The notes below the pieces were generated by a model. That model was not told the DNA's origin and made no database searches. It saw only the letters and a list, made by a program, of their open reading frames with translations. From positions 1-64,000 of the forward strand of contig MGSS01000064.1 in NCBI GenBank assembly GCA_001798595.1: 64,000 nucleotides of DNA, given 5' to 3'. The DNA is from Deltaproteobacteria bacterium RIFCSPLOWO2_12_FULL_60_19 (GTDB lineage Bacteria > Desulfobacterota > Binatia > UBA9968). The first letter of the stretch is position 1; each line of letters opens with the position of its first letter. Both the position numbers and the translations under genes were made by a program. Of the stretch, positions 47,934 to 57,377 are shown piece by piece.

Positions 47934-49163
47934 ATGCGGCGAGAGCGCGGCGTCGCGGCGTTCTACATTGGCTTCTTCGTGAGACCTCTAAACATTCTGA
48001 TCGCCAACAACTGGCGTTACAACATCGGCGGGGTCGAGCTGTGGGCGGATAGATTAGCGGCCGACTTGAGGGGGCGCGGCCATCGCGTCGCTTTCGTCGT
48101 GCGGCGGGACTCCAAGCTCTATCCGAAGCTCATCGCCGACGGAGCCGAGGTTCATGCGTTTCCCATGCGCGGCGACATGGATCCACGCACGGTGATTCCG
48201 TTGGCCCGGCTCATTCGGCGAAAACGCTTGGACATCATTCTCACTCTTAGAGAACGGGACTTTCGGTTGGCCGGATTGGCGGCCAAGCTGGCGTTTCGGG
48301 GTCGCGTCGTGGCCCGGATGCGGGCTGTTTCCGGTCACGACCAGAGCCAACACAAGCGCAATTTCCAATTTTACCGCCAGCGCTGGAGGTACAATTATTT
48401 CGCCGCGAAAGTGATTACGAATTCCGCAAGAGGGAAGCGGGATTTAGTGGAGGGTGGGTGGCTCGCGGCGGATCGGGTGGAGATGCTGCGCAACGGCGTG
48501 GATCTGACCGTGTTCGATCCCGACCGGGTTCCAAGAGGGGCGGTGAAAAAAGAGTTCGGCATCCCCGCCGATGCGCCGGTCGTGTCCCTTATCGCCCGGT
48601 TAAGCGAGGGAAAAGGGCAGCTCCTGTTGGCCGAGGCTGCGTGTCGACTGCGGGAGCGCCACCCAAACGCATTTTTCTTATTGGTCGGAGGGCCGACGCG
48701 GCAAAAGTTTCTTCAGACGCTACGCGAGTTTATCCAGGAGGCCGGCCTGCGGGAGCGTTTGATTCTCACCGGTTTTCGGACCGACGTGGCGCGCATTCTC
48801 GCCGACACCGACGCGGTGGTGCTTCCCTCGGTCGCTGAGGGGCTGCCCAACGTGGTCCTGGAAGCGATGGCCATGCGCCGCCCGGTGATCGCCACGGATG
48901 TCGGCGGGACGGAAGAGGTCGTTGAGGACGGGGTGAACGGTTTTTTGCTTCCTGTCCCCGTGTCGGGTCCGCTGCTCTGCGAGAAGCTCGATTTTCTCCT
49001 TGCGCATCCCGCGGAGCGGGAGAGAATGGGAAGAATGGGACGGGCCGTGGTGGAGCGCGAGTTCGATCTTCGCCGTAGCGTGGAGCGCTACGAAGAGCTT
49101 TTCTATCGTGTCTTAGGCGAGCCATGCGCGGGAGAGCGCGCGCCGGGCCTTTCCGGTCGTTGA
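47934..49163 (+). CDS. Glycosyltransferase family 4 (start may be GTG at 47979)
   Basis: NILIANNWRYNIGGVELWADRLAADLRGRGH; VVLPSVAEGLPNVVLEAMAMRRPVIATDVGGTEEVV. Confidence 0.92.
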   Translation: MRRERGVAAFYIGFFVRPLNILIANNWRYNIGGVELWADRLAADLRGRGHRVAFVVRRDSKLYPKLIADGAEVHAFPMRGDMDPRTVIPLARLIRRKRLDIILTLRERDFRLAGLAAKLAFRGRVVARMRAVSGHDQSQHKRNFQFYRQRWRYNYFAAKVITNSARGKRDLVEGGWLAADRVEMLRNGVDLTVFDPDRVPRGAVKKEFGIPADAPVVSLIARLSEGKGQLLLAEAACRLRERHPNAFFLLVGGPTRQKFLQTLREFIQEAGLRERLILTGFRTDVARILADTDAVVLPSVAEGLPNVVLEAMAMRRPVIATDVGGTEEVVEDGVNGFLLPVPVSGPLLCEKLDFLLAHPAERERMGRMGRAVVEREFDLRRSVERYEELFYRVLGEPCAGERAPGLSGR

Positions 49164-49515
49164 CTTGGCGGAGGAAACCCATGGAGATTCTCGCCGTCAT
49201 TCCCGCGCGAGGCGGATCGAAGTCCATGCCGCGAAAAAATATCCGGCCGCTCTTGGGCAAACCGCTGATCGCCTGGATCATCGGCGAAGCGAAAAAGTCC
49301 GGGCTTATCACCCGCGCCATCGTATCGACGGACGACCCGGAGATCGCCGCCGTGGCAAAGGCCTGCGGCGCCGAAGTTCCCTTCATGCGGCCGGCGGAAC
49401 TGGCGCAGGATCTCTCGACCGACGTGGAGTTCTTGGTGCACGCGCTGGACTGGCTGAAGCGCGAAGAGGATTACGAGCCGGAGATTGTCTTGTGTCTCCC
49501 GGCCGACCGCTCCCC
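49077..49515 (+). repeat. Long direct repeat DR2 left copy
   Basis: GT4 3' end plus cytidylyltransferase 5' part; counterpart at 51605-52035, ~90% identical by eye in the coding part. Confidence 0.85.
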
Positions 49516-49561
49516 TTTGCAGAGTAGCATCGATTTTCTGACGCTCATGTCACGCAGGTAG
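49181..49561 (+). pseudogene. Truncated acylneuraminate (CMP-sugar) cytidylyltransferase
   Basis: MEILAVIPARGGSKSMPRKNIRPLLGKPLIAWII...EPEIVLCLP then frame change (PADRSPLQSSIDFLTLMSRR*) versus full copy LRLPPTSPLCTAARIDEGI. Confidence 0.88.
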
Positions 49562-49565
49562 AAGC

Positions 49566-49594
49566 TTGACAAATTTCCATTTTATATCTATACG
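49566..49594 (+). promoter_or_regulatory. Candidate sigma70-type promoter (TTGACA-N17-TATACG)
   Basis: Consensus -35, 17-nt AT-rich spacer, TATACG, just after the truncated cytidylyltransferase stop. Confidence 0.6.
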
Positions 49595-49632
49595 ATAGTC
49601 TACTTCGCTAATTTAACCCCCTGGAGACCTAA

Positions 49633-49731
49633 ATGAAGGCCGGACGCGTTTTATGCCTCTACCCTAATGAACGCGGGATGAGCACCCTACCACCATCGCT
49701 AGCAATCTTGTCCCAGGTTCTCACCCGATAG
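49633..49731 (+). pseudogene. 32-aa 5' fragment of a second B12-radical SAM gene
   Basis: MKAGRVLCLYPNERGMSTLPPSLAILSQVLTR* aligns with N-terminus of next gene (MANFRVLFIYPNQRTESLVPPSLAIFSRILKDRG). Confidence 0.8.
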
Positions 49732-49752
49732 AAGAGGTTGGAGGTTTGCTTT

Positions 49753-51369
49753 ATGGCTAATTTCCGAGTCTTATTTATTTACCCGAACCAACGTACCGAA
49801 TCCTTAGTGCCACCATCGTTGGCTATTTTTTCCCGCATTCTAAAGGATCGGGGTTATACCGTTGATCTCTTTGATACTACCAACTACGATCTTGATGCTG
49901 ATGACTACATTCAGACTAAATTCACCAAGGAGCGCAACGATTCGAAGGGTTATGTGCAAAGTCTCCTTGTTCGGCCTTTCGAGTCACGTGCCGAACTTCA
50001 CCGGAAACATACTCGGGCTGTTGATGGACTAAGAAAGAAGGTTGAGGAATTCAAACCCGATTTGATCGCGGTAACTTCCACAGAGAGCACATTCCTTCTG
50101 GCTATTAATCTCCTTAAGGCCATCAAAGAATATCAAATTCCTAATATCGTTGGAGGTGTCTTCCCAACGTTCGCCCCACACCGTGCTTTGAGTTTCCCTG
50201 AGGTTGATATGATATGTGTTGGCGAAGGCGATAACCTCCTCGTGGAACTTTGTGAAAGGATGAGCAAGGGTCAGGACTATAGCAAGGTTACTAGCTTGTG
50301 GCTCAAAAAGAAAAATGGGGATATCGTTAAAAATACAATGACGGATCCTGTGAATGTTGATGAAGTTCCGGATCCAGATTTTGAGCTCTTTGAAGAAATT
50401 CAGCTTTATCGTCCGATGTATGGCAAGGTTTATAAAATGATTCCGGTCGAGACCATGAGAGGATGTCCCTATACCTGCACTTTCTGTAATTCTCCCGCCC
50501 AAAATTATCTTTATAAAGAGAGGACAGGTAAGAATTTTTTCCGAAAGCGTTCCTTGGAACGTGTCCACAACGAGCTGGTTTATTATCGGGACGTTATGAA
50601 GGCAGAATATATCTATTTCTGGGCCGATACCTTCTTCGCCTGGTCAGAAAAGGAATTTGATGCATTTTGTGAGATGTACTCGGATATCAAGTTGCCATTT
50701 TGGTGCCAGACACGCGTAGAAACTGTTACCGAAGACAAGCTCCGAAAAATAAAAGACATCGGGCTACATTTCCTTGGATTTGGGATGGAACATGGTAACG
50801 AGAAATTTCGTGCCGAGGTTGTTAGCCGCAAGTATAGTAATGAAACGGCCATCGAAGCCCTCAAAATCCCTAAACTTTTCGATGTTCCATTTTCGATGAA
50901 CAATATTATCGGTTTTCCTGATGAAACTCGTGAATTGTCTGACGATACTATTGAAATCAACCGTAGTATCCAGCCTACACAAATGAGCTGTTCCATTCTG
51001 CAGCCTTATTACGGAACTCCAATCCGACCCCTTTGTGAGGCAAAAGGTTATCTTCATCCAGACATCCTCTGCCCTGCTAACTCGGAAAATACGGTGATGA
51101 ACTTGCCCACTTATACCCCCGATCAACTGATCGGGCTTAAGCGAACTTTTGCCATGTACGTTAGGTTTCCTAAGAGCCGCTGGCCCGAGATCAGAATCGC
51201 AGAACAGTTGACTCCGGAGGGAGACGCCATGTGCCGAAAGCTTGGTGAAGAGTTTACAGCAACTTTCTTCTCCACCCCTAAGACAGACATCACTGAACAA
51301 GGCAATCCCATTCCTGTCGACGTCCAAAAAAGGTTGGCGGCCGACGACACTTTGCCACTCAATAATTAA
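49753..51369 (+). CDS. B12-binding-domain radical SAM protein
   Basis: N-terminal cobalamin-like domain; ETMRGCPYTCTFCNSP (CxxxCxxC); LGFGMEHGNEKFR; AT-richer than flanks. Confidence 0.93.
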   Translation: MANFRVLFIYPNQRTESLVPPSLAIFSRILKDRGYTVDLFDTTNYDLDADDYIQTKFTKERNDSKGYVQSLLVRPFESRAELHRKHTRAVDGLRKKVEEFKPDLIAVTSTESTFLLAINLLKAIKEYQIPNIVGGVFPTFAPHRALSFPEVDMICVGEGDNLLVELCERMSKGQDYSKVTSLWLKKKNGDIVKNTMTDPVNVDEVPDPDFELFEEIQLYRPMYGKVYKMIPVETMRGCPYTCTFCNSPAQNYLYKERTGKNFFRKRSLERVHNELVYYRDVMKAEYIYFWADTFFAWSEKEFDAFCEMYSDIKLPFWCQTRVETVTEDKLRKIKDIGLHFLGFGMEHGNEKFRAEVVSRKYSNETAIEALKIPKLFDVPFSMNNIIGFPDETRELSDDTIEINRSIQPTQMSCSILQPYYGTPIRPLCEAKGYLHPDILCPANSENTVMNLPTYTPDQLIGLKRTFAMYVRFPKSRWPEIRIAEQLTPEGDAMCRKLGEEFTATFFSTPKTDITEQGNPIPVDVQKRLAADDTLPLNN

Positions 51370-51604
51370 CTTTTTGTCGGAGTTTTAAAGCATTGATCCT
51401 ATGCAAAAGGCGTTTGCAAAAAAAGGCCAGAGCGCTTGAGGTTTGTCCAGCGCTCTCCACTCTGCTTGTCTGCTTCCGTTTATTCACCGGCGGCTCCTGA
51501 AGGGGTCTTCCGTCCGCTATACAATCGAATCTAAGCTCATGATTTGCTGCCGTAAACAGATGCGTTGTATCCCGAATAGTAGGTTCGGTAATACGAGTAC
51601 CCGG

Positions 51605-52035
51605 AGCGTGGAGCGCTACGAAGATCTTTTCTATCGGGTGTTGGGCGAAAGCCGGTGAGCAGGATCTTTCCTGCCCGCGAGGTGAAGGAGGACACCCATG
51701 GAGATTCTCGCAGTTATTCCCGCGCGAGGCGGTTCGAAGTCCGTGCCGCGAAAAAATATCCGGCCGCTTGCGGGCAGGCCGCTGATCGCCTGGATCATCG
51801 GCGAAGCGAAGAAGTCCAAGCTCGTCACCCGCGCCATTGTATCGACGGATGATTCGGAGATCGCCGCCGTGGCAAAGGCCCACGGCGCGGAGGTGCCGTT
51901 TATGCGGCCGGCGGAGCTGGCGCAGGATCTCTCGACCGACGTCGAGTTCCTGCTGCACGCGCTGGGCTGGCTTAAGCGCGAGGAGAATTACGAGCCGGAG
52001 ATCGTCCTCCGCCTCCCGCCGACCTCTCCTCTCTG
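51605..52035 (+). repeat. Long direct repeat DR2 right copy (includes orphan GT4 C-terminal remnant SVERYEDLFYRVLGESR* at 51605-51658)
   Basis: Matches 49077-49515. Confidence 0.85.
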
Positions 52036-52435
52036 CACGGCGGCGCGGATCGACGAGGGAATCCGCAAATTGCTCGACACGCCGGAGGCCGACGCGGTCC
52101 GGCCGGTCATCGAAGCCTCCAAGCATCCCTACAAGATGTGGAAGATCTCGGCGGATGGCCGGTGGCTGGAGCCTTTCCTGGCGACGGAAATCACCGGATT
52201 TGCCGCGCCGCACGATCTGCCGCGGCAGCTCTTCCCGAAAGTCTACATGCAGACGGGAGCGATGGATGTGATCCGGCTCCGCACGCTGCGCGACTTGAAA
52301 TCGACCTCGGGAAATAAGCTCGCCTATTTTGTTATGGAGGCCGACGAAGCGATCAACATCGACCACGAGATGGATTTCGCGATGGCCGAATTCTTTATGC
52401 AGCGGCGGCTGCGGTCGCAAGGCGGCGGAAAATAG
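51698..52435 (+). CDS. neuA: Acylneuraminate cytidylyltransferase-family protein (full length)
   Basis: ILAVIPARGGSKSVPRKNIRPLAGRPLIAWIIGEA; LRLPPTSPLCTAARIDEGI. Confidence 0.92.
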   Translation: MEILAVIPARGGSKSVPRKNIRPLAGRPLIAWIIGEAKKSKLVTRAIVSTDDSEIAAVAKAHGAEVPFMRPAELAQDLSTDVEFLLHALGWLKREENYEPEIVLRLPPTSPLCTAARIDEGIRKLLDTPEADAVRPVIEASKHPYKMWKISADGRWLEPFLATEITGFAAPHDLPRQLFPKVYMQTGAMDVIRLRTLRDLKSTSGNKLAYFVMEADEAINIDHEMDFAMAEFFMQRRLRSQGGGK

Positions 52436-52526
52436 CCGTCCGGCATGGCTGTAAACCTTGCTACGGGCGTCGTTTAGGGTTAAAATCAGCTAATTTTCGT
52501 TCGACAAAAGCAGCGGAGGTGCCAAG

Positions 52527-54086
52527 TTGCCTGAGGGCAAGGAATTCGATTTTAACGGCCTGTTTATTTTTGAGGTCGCGAACAATCACCAGGGAAGCGT
52601 GGCGCACGGCCACCGGATCGTCCGGGAGATCGGGCGCGTGGCGAAGGCCGCGGGCGTGCGCGCGGCCGTCAAGCTCCAACTACGCGATCTCGACACTTTT
52701 ATCCATCCGGCGTACCGGGAGAGCCGCGAGAACAAGCATATCCAGCGGTTCTTATCGACGCGGCTTACGGAAGCGCAGTTCGGCGATCTGGTCGGCGAGA
52801 TCGGGAACGAAGGGTTGATCCCGCTCTGCACGCCGTTCGACGAGCCGTCGGTCGACCTCATGATGCGGATGGGGCTCGAGTTGATCAAGATCGGCAGCTG
52901 CTCCGCGCAGGATTGGCCGCTGCTCGAACGCGTGGCCGACGCGGGCAAGCCGGTGATCTGCTCCACCGGCGGGCTGACGGTCAAAGAGATCGACAACATC
53001 GTGAGCTTCTTCCAGCACCGCGGCATTCACTTCGCGTTGATGCATTGCGTGGCGATCTATCCGTCGCCGAACGGCAAGCTGAGCCTGTCGCAGATTCAAG
53101 TGCTGAAAAACCGCTATCCCGGCGTTCCGATCGGCTTTTCGACGCACGAAGAGCCATCGAATCTGACCGCCGTCGGCATCGCGTATGCGATGGGCGCGCG
53201 GCTCTTCGAGAAACATGTGGGGGTTCCCGACGACGGCGTCCAGTTGAACGCCTATTCCGCGACGCCGGAACAGGTCGGGGCCTGGCTGGCCGCTTACGGG
53301 CAGGCCGTAGCGGCTTGCGGCGGGAACGGCGAGCGGGCGATCGAGGAGGCGGAGATCAAGGATCTGCGCTCGCTGACGCGCGGCGCTTACGCCAAGCGGC
53401 CGCTGAAAACGGGCGCGGCGATGAAGCGCGGCGACGTGTTTTTCGCTATGCCGCTGTTAGAAGGCCAGCTCACGAGCGGCCATTGGAAAGAGGGACTGGT
53501 CGCCGATCGCGACTATGCGACCGGAGAGGCGGTGGCGGCCGCTTTGCGCTCCGGCCGCCCGACCCGAAAAGAGCTGATCTATTCCAGTATCCACCAGCTC
53601 CGGGGGATGCTGAACGCGGCCCGCATTCCGCTCGGACACGATTTTTCTGTCGAGCTTTCCCATCACTACGGTCTGGAGCGGTTTCACGAGATCGGCTGCA
53701 CGCTGATCGAATGCATCAACCGCGACTACGCCAAGAAGCTGGTCATCCAAACGCCGGGGCAGTGGAATCCGGTGCATTACCACAAGAAAAAGGACGAGAC
53801 GTTTCAGGTGCTTCAGGGAGTGTTGGAGGTCGAGCTGGAGGGCAAAAGAAAAATCCTCGAGCCGGGCGACGCGCTGTGGATTCCGCCCGGGGTCTGGCAT
53901 GGATTCGGCACCAAGACCGGCGTGATCTTCGAGGAGATCTCCACCCGGAGCCACAACGACGACTCGTTTTACGTCGATCGGGAGATCGCCGCGATGCCCC
54001 GGGAAGAGCGCAAGACGTCGCTGCACAATTGGGGGCGGCACCAGTTCGATTCCGCGAGCGAGGAAGAAACGGAAGAGCGGAAGTAG
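52527..54086 (+). CDS. neuB: N-acetylneuraminate synthase-family protein with C-terminal cupin domain
   Basis: FIFEVANNHQGSVAHGHRIVREI; KIGSCSAQDWPLLERVADAGKPVICSTGG; C-terminal HYHKKKDETFQVLQGVLEVELEG...PGDALWIPPGVWHGF. Confidence 0.93.
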   Translation: MPEGKEFDFNGLFIFEVANNHQGSVAHGHRIVREIGRVAKAAGVRAAVKLQLRDLDTFIHPAYRESRENKHIQRFLSTRLTEAQFGDLVGEIGNEGLIPLCTPFDEPSVDLMMRMGLELIKIGSCSAQDWPLLERVADAGKPVICSTGGLTVKEIDNIVSFFQHRGIHFALMHCVAIYPSPNGKLSLSQIQVLKNRYPGVPIGFSTHEEPSNLTAVGIAYAMGARLFEKHVGVPDDGVQLNAYSATPEQVGAWLAAYGQAVAACGGNGERAIEEAEIKDLRSLTRGAYAKRPLKTGAAMKRGDVFFAMPLLEGQLTSGHWKEGLVADRDYATGEAVAAALRSGRPTRKELIYSSIHQLRGMLNAARIPLGHDFSVELSHHYGLERFHEIGCTLIECINRDYAKKLVIQTPGQWNPVHYHKKKDETFQVLQGVLEVELEGKRKILEPGDALWIPPGVWHGFGTKTGVIFEEISTRSHNDDSFYVDREIAAMPREERKTSLHNWGRHQFDSASEEETEERK

Positions 54087-54112
54087 CTCCCCTCCCCGGA
54101 AAATCCGCCTCC

Positions 54113-54814
54113 ATGATCAAAGCGGTCGTCCTCGATTTCGACGGAGTCATCGTCGACTCCAACCGGCTCAAGCGCGAGAGCTTCTTCGCCCTGTTTTCCC
54201 AAACCGAGGAAGTCGCCTCCGTCGTCGGCGCGATCCTGTCGCAGAAGTGGCGGCAATCCCGTTTTGAAATCCTGCGCGAGGCGATCCAACGATTGAACTT
54301 GGCGGGCGAAGCAGAGATCGAGAGCCTGGTTCAGGACTATGCTCACCGTTACAACGAAAAGGTCCAGCGCGGAATCGCCGAGATGGGACTGATCCCGGGC
54401 GTCGGCGAATGGCTGGCGGCGCTGTCGCAAAGATATCTGCTCTATCTCGATTCCGGGACCTACGAGCCGGCGCTGCACGAGAGCATCGAACGGTTGAATA
54501 TCGCGCGCCGGTTCTTAGCTGCGTACGGCGGCCCCGCGGGGAAAGTTGAAAATTTACGAAAAATATTCGCCCATCGGTCGATCCGGGCGGAGGAAACGAC
54601 GTTCGTCGGCGACGGCGCGGAGGACCGCGACGCGGCCCAGGAGTGCGGCTGTTGGTTCGTCGGCGTGGGGAACGAATTCAACGGCTGGGGCGAGGAGGAG
54701 TTTCCGGTGGTCGGCGGCCTCGGCGCCGCGCTTTCCATCATCGATGGCTTTAATTTAAAGAATCCCGGTGAAAACGGTCAAAGTCAAAATTATCGGCGCG
54801 GGCTCGATCGGTAA
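54113..54814 (+). CDS. HAD-superfamily hydrolase
   Basis: MIKAVVLDFDGVIVDSNRLKRESFF; TTFVGDGAEDRDAA; supplied ORF 52913-54814 has a spurious N-terminal extension antagonised by neuB. Confidence 0.9.
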   Translation: MIKAVVLDFDGVIVDSNRLKRESFFALFSQTEEVASVVGAILSQKWRQSRFEILREAIQRLNLAGEAEIESLVQDYAHRYNEKVQRGIAEMGLIPGVGEWLAALSQRYLLYLDSGTYEPALHESIERLNIARRFLAAYGGPAGKVENLRKIFAHRSIRAEETTFVGDGAEDRDAAQECGCWFVGVGNEFNGWGEEEFPVVGGLGAALSIIDGFNLKNPGENGQSQNYRRGLDR

Positions 54815-55856
54815 TCATCTCGCCCAGGCTTGCCGGCGGATGGATTGGGACGTCGTGGTGGTGGACCGCGACCGCGCGGCGCTCGACAGGATGCGGAACG
54901 ATCTCTACCCGAGCCGGTACGGCCGCTGGGATGCGCGCATCGAGCTTCGCGTCTCCGCGGAGGAGCCGCGCGGCGGCTTCGATATCATCTGCATCGGCAC
55001 TCCGCCGGACGCGCGCATGGGGCTGGCGGTCAGGGCGTTGGAGGAGCGGCCGAAAATTTTGCAGCTTGAAAAGCCGCTCTGCTGCCCGACGTTGGAGGGG
55101 CTGGATCTCTTTTTGTCCCGCTACGGCGCGCAGCGGGAAACGATCGCTGTGGTCGGCTACGATCACGCGGTCTCGCAGGCGGTCTCCGCAGTGCTCGAAC
55201 GGCTGGATTCCGGTTGGGCCGGCGAGATCGCTACGGTCGATGTCGAGTTCCGCGAGCATTGGGACGGTATTTTTAAAGCGCATCCGTGGCTGTCCGGACC
55301 GCGGGATTCCTATCTCGGATTTTGGTCGCGCGGCGGCGGCGCCGGCGGCGAGCACTCTCACGCGCTTCATCTTTGGCAGCTTTTCGCCGGGCGCGCAGGG
55401 TTGGGGAGGTGGCGGCAGGTCAGCGCCGTCATGGCGATGGAGCAGGCGGGAGGCGCGGATTACGATTCGTTGTGCGCATTTTCATTTGTGACCGATCGGG
55501 GAAAGGTGGGACGAGTGGTCCAGGATGTCGTGACTTCGCCGCCGCGCAAATGCGCGCGGCTTCAGGGGTCGGAGGGCTTTATCGAGTGGATTTGCAACGG
55601 CCACGCAAAAGGCGATATGGTTTGCTATGGGCGCGCGGGCAAGGATCCGGTCGAAGAGGTCTATCCGAAGACGCGGCCGGATGATTTTTATCGCGAGATG
55701 GACCACCTGCGGGAACTGCTTGAAAAGAGGATTTCGCCGGAGCAGTCGCCGATATCGCTGGACAGCGGGGTGGCGGTGATGCAGGTCCTGGCGACGGCAC
55801 ACCGGCATCGCAACGGGACGGCGGAAATTCCATCGGCTCCATACACTTCCCGCTGA
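54768..55856 (+). CDS. Gfo/Idh/MocA-family oxidoreductase
   Basis: VKIIGAGSIGNHLAQACRRMDWDVVVVDRD; LQLEKPLCCPTLEGL. Confidence 0.85.
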   Translation: MKTVKVKIIGAGSIGNHLAQACRRMDWDVVVVDRDRAALDRMRNDLYPSRYGRWDARIELRVSAEEPRGGFDIICIGTPPDARMGLAVRALEERPKILQLEKPLCCPTLEGLDLFLSRYGAQRETIAVVGYDHAVSQAVSAVLERLDSGWAGEIATVDVEFREHWDGIFKAHPWLSGPRDSYLGFWSRGGGAGGEHSHALHLWQLFAGRAGLGRWRQVSAVMAMEQAGGADYDSLCAFSFVTDRGKVGRVVQDVVTSPPRKCARLQGSEGFIEWICNGHAKGDMVCYGRAGKDPVEEVYPKTRPDDFYREMDHLRELLEKRISPEQSPISLDSGVAVMQVLATAHRHRNGTAEIPSAPYTSR

Positions 55857-55900
55857 TAGCGCTGCGATTCGTAGTTCGATTCATGACTCAAGGGTAACGA

Positions 55901-57370
55901 ATGGCTCAGGAGACGACGTTATTTATTTACCTTCGGTTGGGAAGTTCCCACCGTGCCATCCTGCGTTCGGAGCTGTTTCCGACGCTCAGGTCCAATCCCA
56001 ATCTGCGGCTGGTCATCATCTCTCCGCTGGGCGACGAGGCCTACCTGCGCGGCGAGTTTCAAAGCGGGAACGTGTTTGTCGAGCGGCTGCCCAAAACGCG
56101 CGCCGATGGGTTGGAGCGCAAGCTCAAGAAGCTGAAAAATTATATCTGGCTGTCGCACAACCCGCCGCAGACCTTTCGCATCCGTCGGGAGAGGACGCGG
56201 CGGGGGCGGCTGTCCGGCCGTTTGCGGGTCCTTTGGGAAGAGAGCGTCGCGGCTTTCATGAGCGTATTGGGGATTACCGAGAAGAGCGTCGGCGGATGGG
56301 AGATCGCGCTGTTTCGCCGCCGCAGGATCGCGCGCCTGTTCGACCGTTACCGGCCCGACGCCGTGCTGTTTACCAAGCTCCATTCCACCAATATTCATGT
56401 CGTGAAGGAGGCGAAGAAGCGGAACGTGGAAACCGTCTGCTTCGTCGAGGGGTGGGACAATCCGACGAGCAAGGGGCCGTTTTCGGTCGAGCCGGACCAT
56501 ATCCTCGTCTGGAACGACTGCATGAAGCGGGAAATCGTCGAGCACCACGGCTTTCCCGCGGAGAAGATCGACGTGGTGGGGGTTCCGCAGTTCGATTTTT
56601 ATTATGACCGCTCGAAATTTTGCGGCCGGGAAGAGTATTTCCGCAAGCACGGATTCGACCCGGCGCGCAAGCTGATCGCCTATTGCGTCGCGGGCGGGAC
56701 GATCGCGCGGACCGAGCCCCTGATCGTCGACATGCTCTATCGGGCGATGATGGAGGGGCAGGTGAAATCGCCGGCGCAGCTGCTGGTCAGGCTCCATCCC
56801 ACGACGCACGGGGACTATCTAAAACAATTCGACCGGTTCAAGGGGCTGCCGCATCTGATCCTCCAGCCGGCGGGGCGGGTGGCGAAGATTCAGGACGGCT
56901 GGGATCCCTCCCGGGACGATATGACGCGCCTGGCCGAGACCATGATCCATTCGAACGTCGTGGTCAATGTCCAGTCCACCATTTCGCTCGACGCGATCGC
57001 CTTCGACACGCCGGTGATCGGCATCGCGTTCGAAGGGGACGGGCCGCACGATTATCTCGACTCGTATCGCCGGTACTACGACTACACGCACTTCAACCCG
57101 GTGTTGCGCAACGGCGGGCTTCGGCTCGCCGGCAGCCTAGCGGAGCTGATCGAACATGTGAATCGCTACCTCGACGATCCGTCGTTGGACGCGGAGGGAA
57201 GGGCCCGCGTGAGAAAAGAGCAGATGTACGCGCTGGACGGGAAGTCGGCGAGGCGGGCGGGCGAAGCGGTTCTCAAGGCGATCGGGCTGAGACCCGGCGG
57301 CGCCGAGGCTCAGCGTCGGGCGGATTTGGGGAGCGCGCCCGCAAAACTTGAGTCCCCTTCGGAGGCCTAA
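55901..57370 (+). CDS. Surface-polysaccharide biosynthesis protein, GT-B/CDP-glycerol transferase-like
   Basis: DHILVWNDCMKREIVEHHGFPAEKIDVVGVPQFDFY; VVNVQSTISLDAIAFDTPVIGIAFEG. Confidence 0.7.
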   Translation: MAQETTLFIYLRLGSSHRAILRSELFPTLRSNPNLRLVIISPLGDEAYLRGEFQSGNVFVERLPKTRADGLERKLKKLKNYIWLSHNPPQTFRIRRERTRRGRLSGRLRVLWEESVAAFMSVLGITEKSVGGWEIALFRRRRIARLFDRYRPDAVLFTKLHSTNIHVVKEAKKRNVETVCFVEGWDNPTSKGPFSVEPDHILVWNDCMKREIVEHHGFPAEKIDVVGVPQFDFYYDRSKFCGREEYFRKHGFDPARKLIAYCVAGGTIARTEPLIVDMLYRAMMEGQVKSPAQLLVRLHPTTHGDYLKQFDRFKGLPHLILQPAGRVAKIQDGWDPSRDDMTRLAETMIHSNVVVNVQSTISLDAIAFDTPVIGIAFEGDGPHDYLDSYRRYYDYTHFNPVLRNGGLRLAGSLAELIEHVNRYLDDPSLDAEGRARVRKEQMYALDGKSARRAGEAVLKAIGLRPGGAEAQRRADLGSAPAKLESPSEA

Positions 57371-57377
57371 CGCTTCC

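Noticed and set aside
52913-54112. N-terminal 400 codons of ORF 52913-54814
   Set aside because: Out-of-frame reading through neuB; only the HAD part from ATG 54113 is credible
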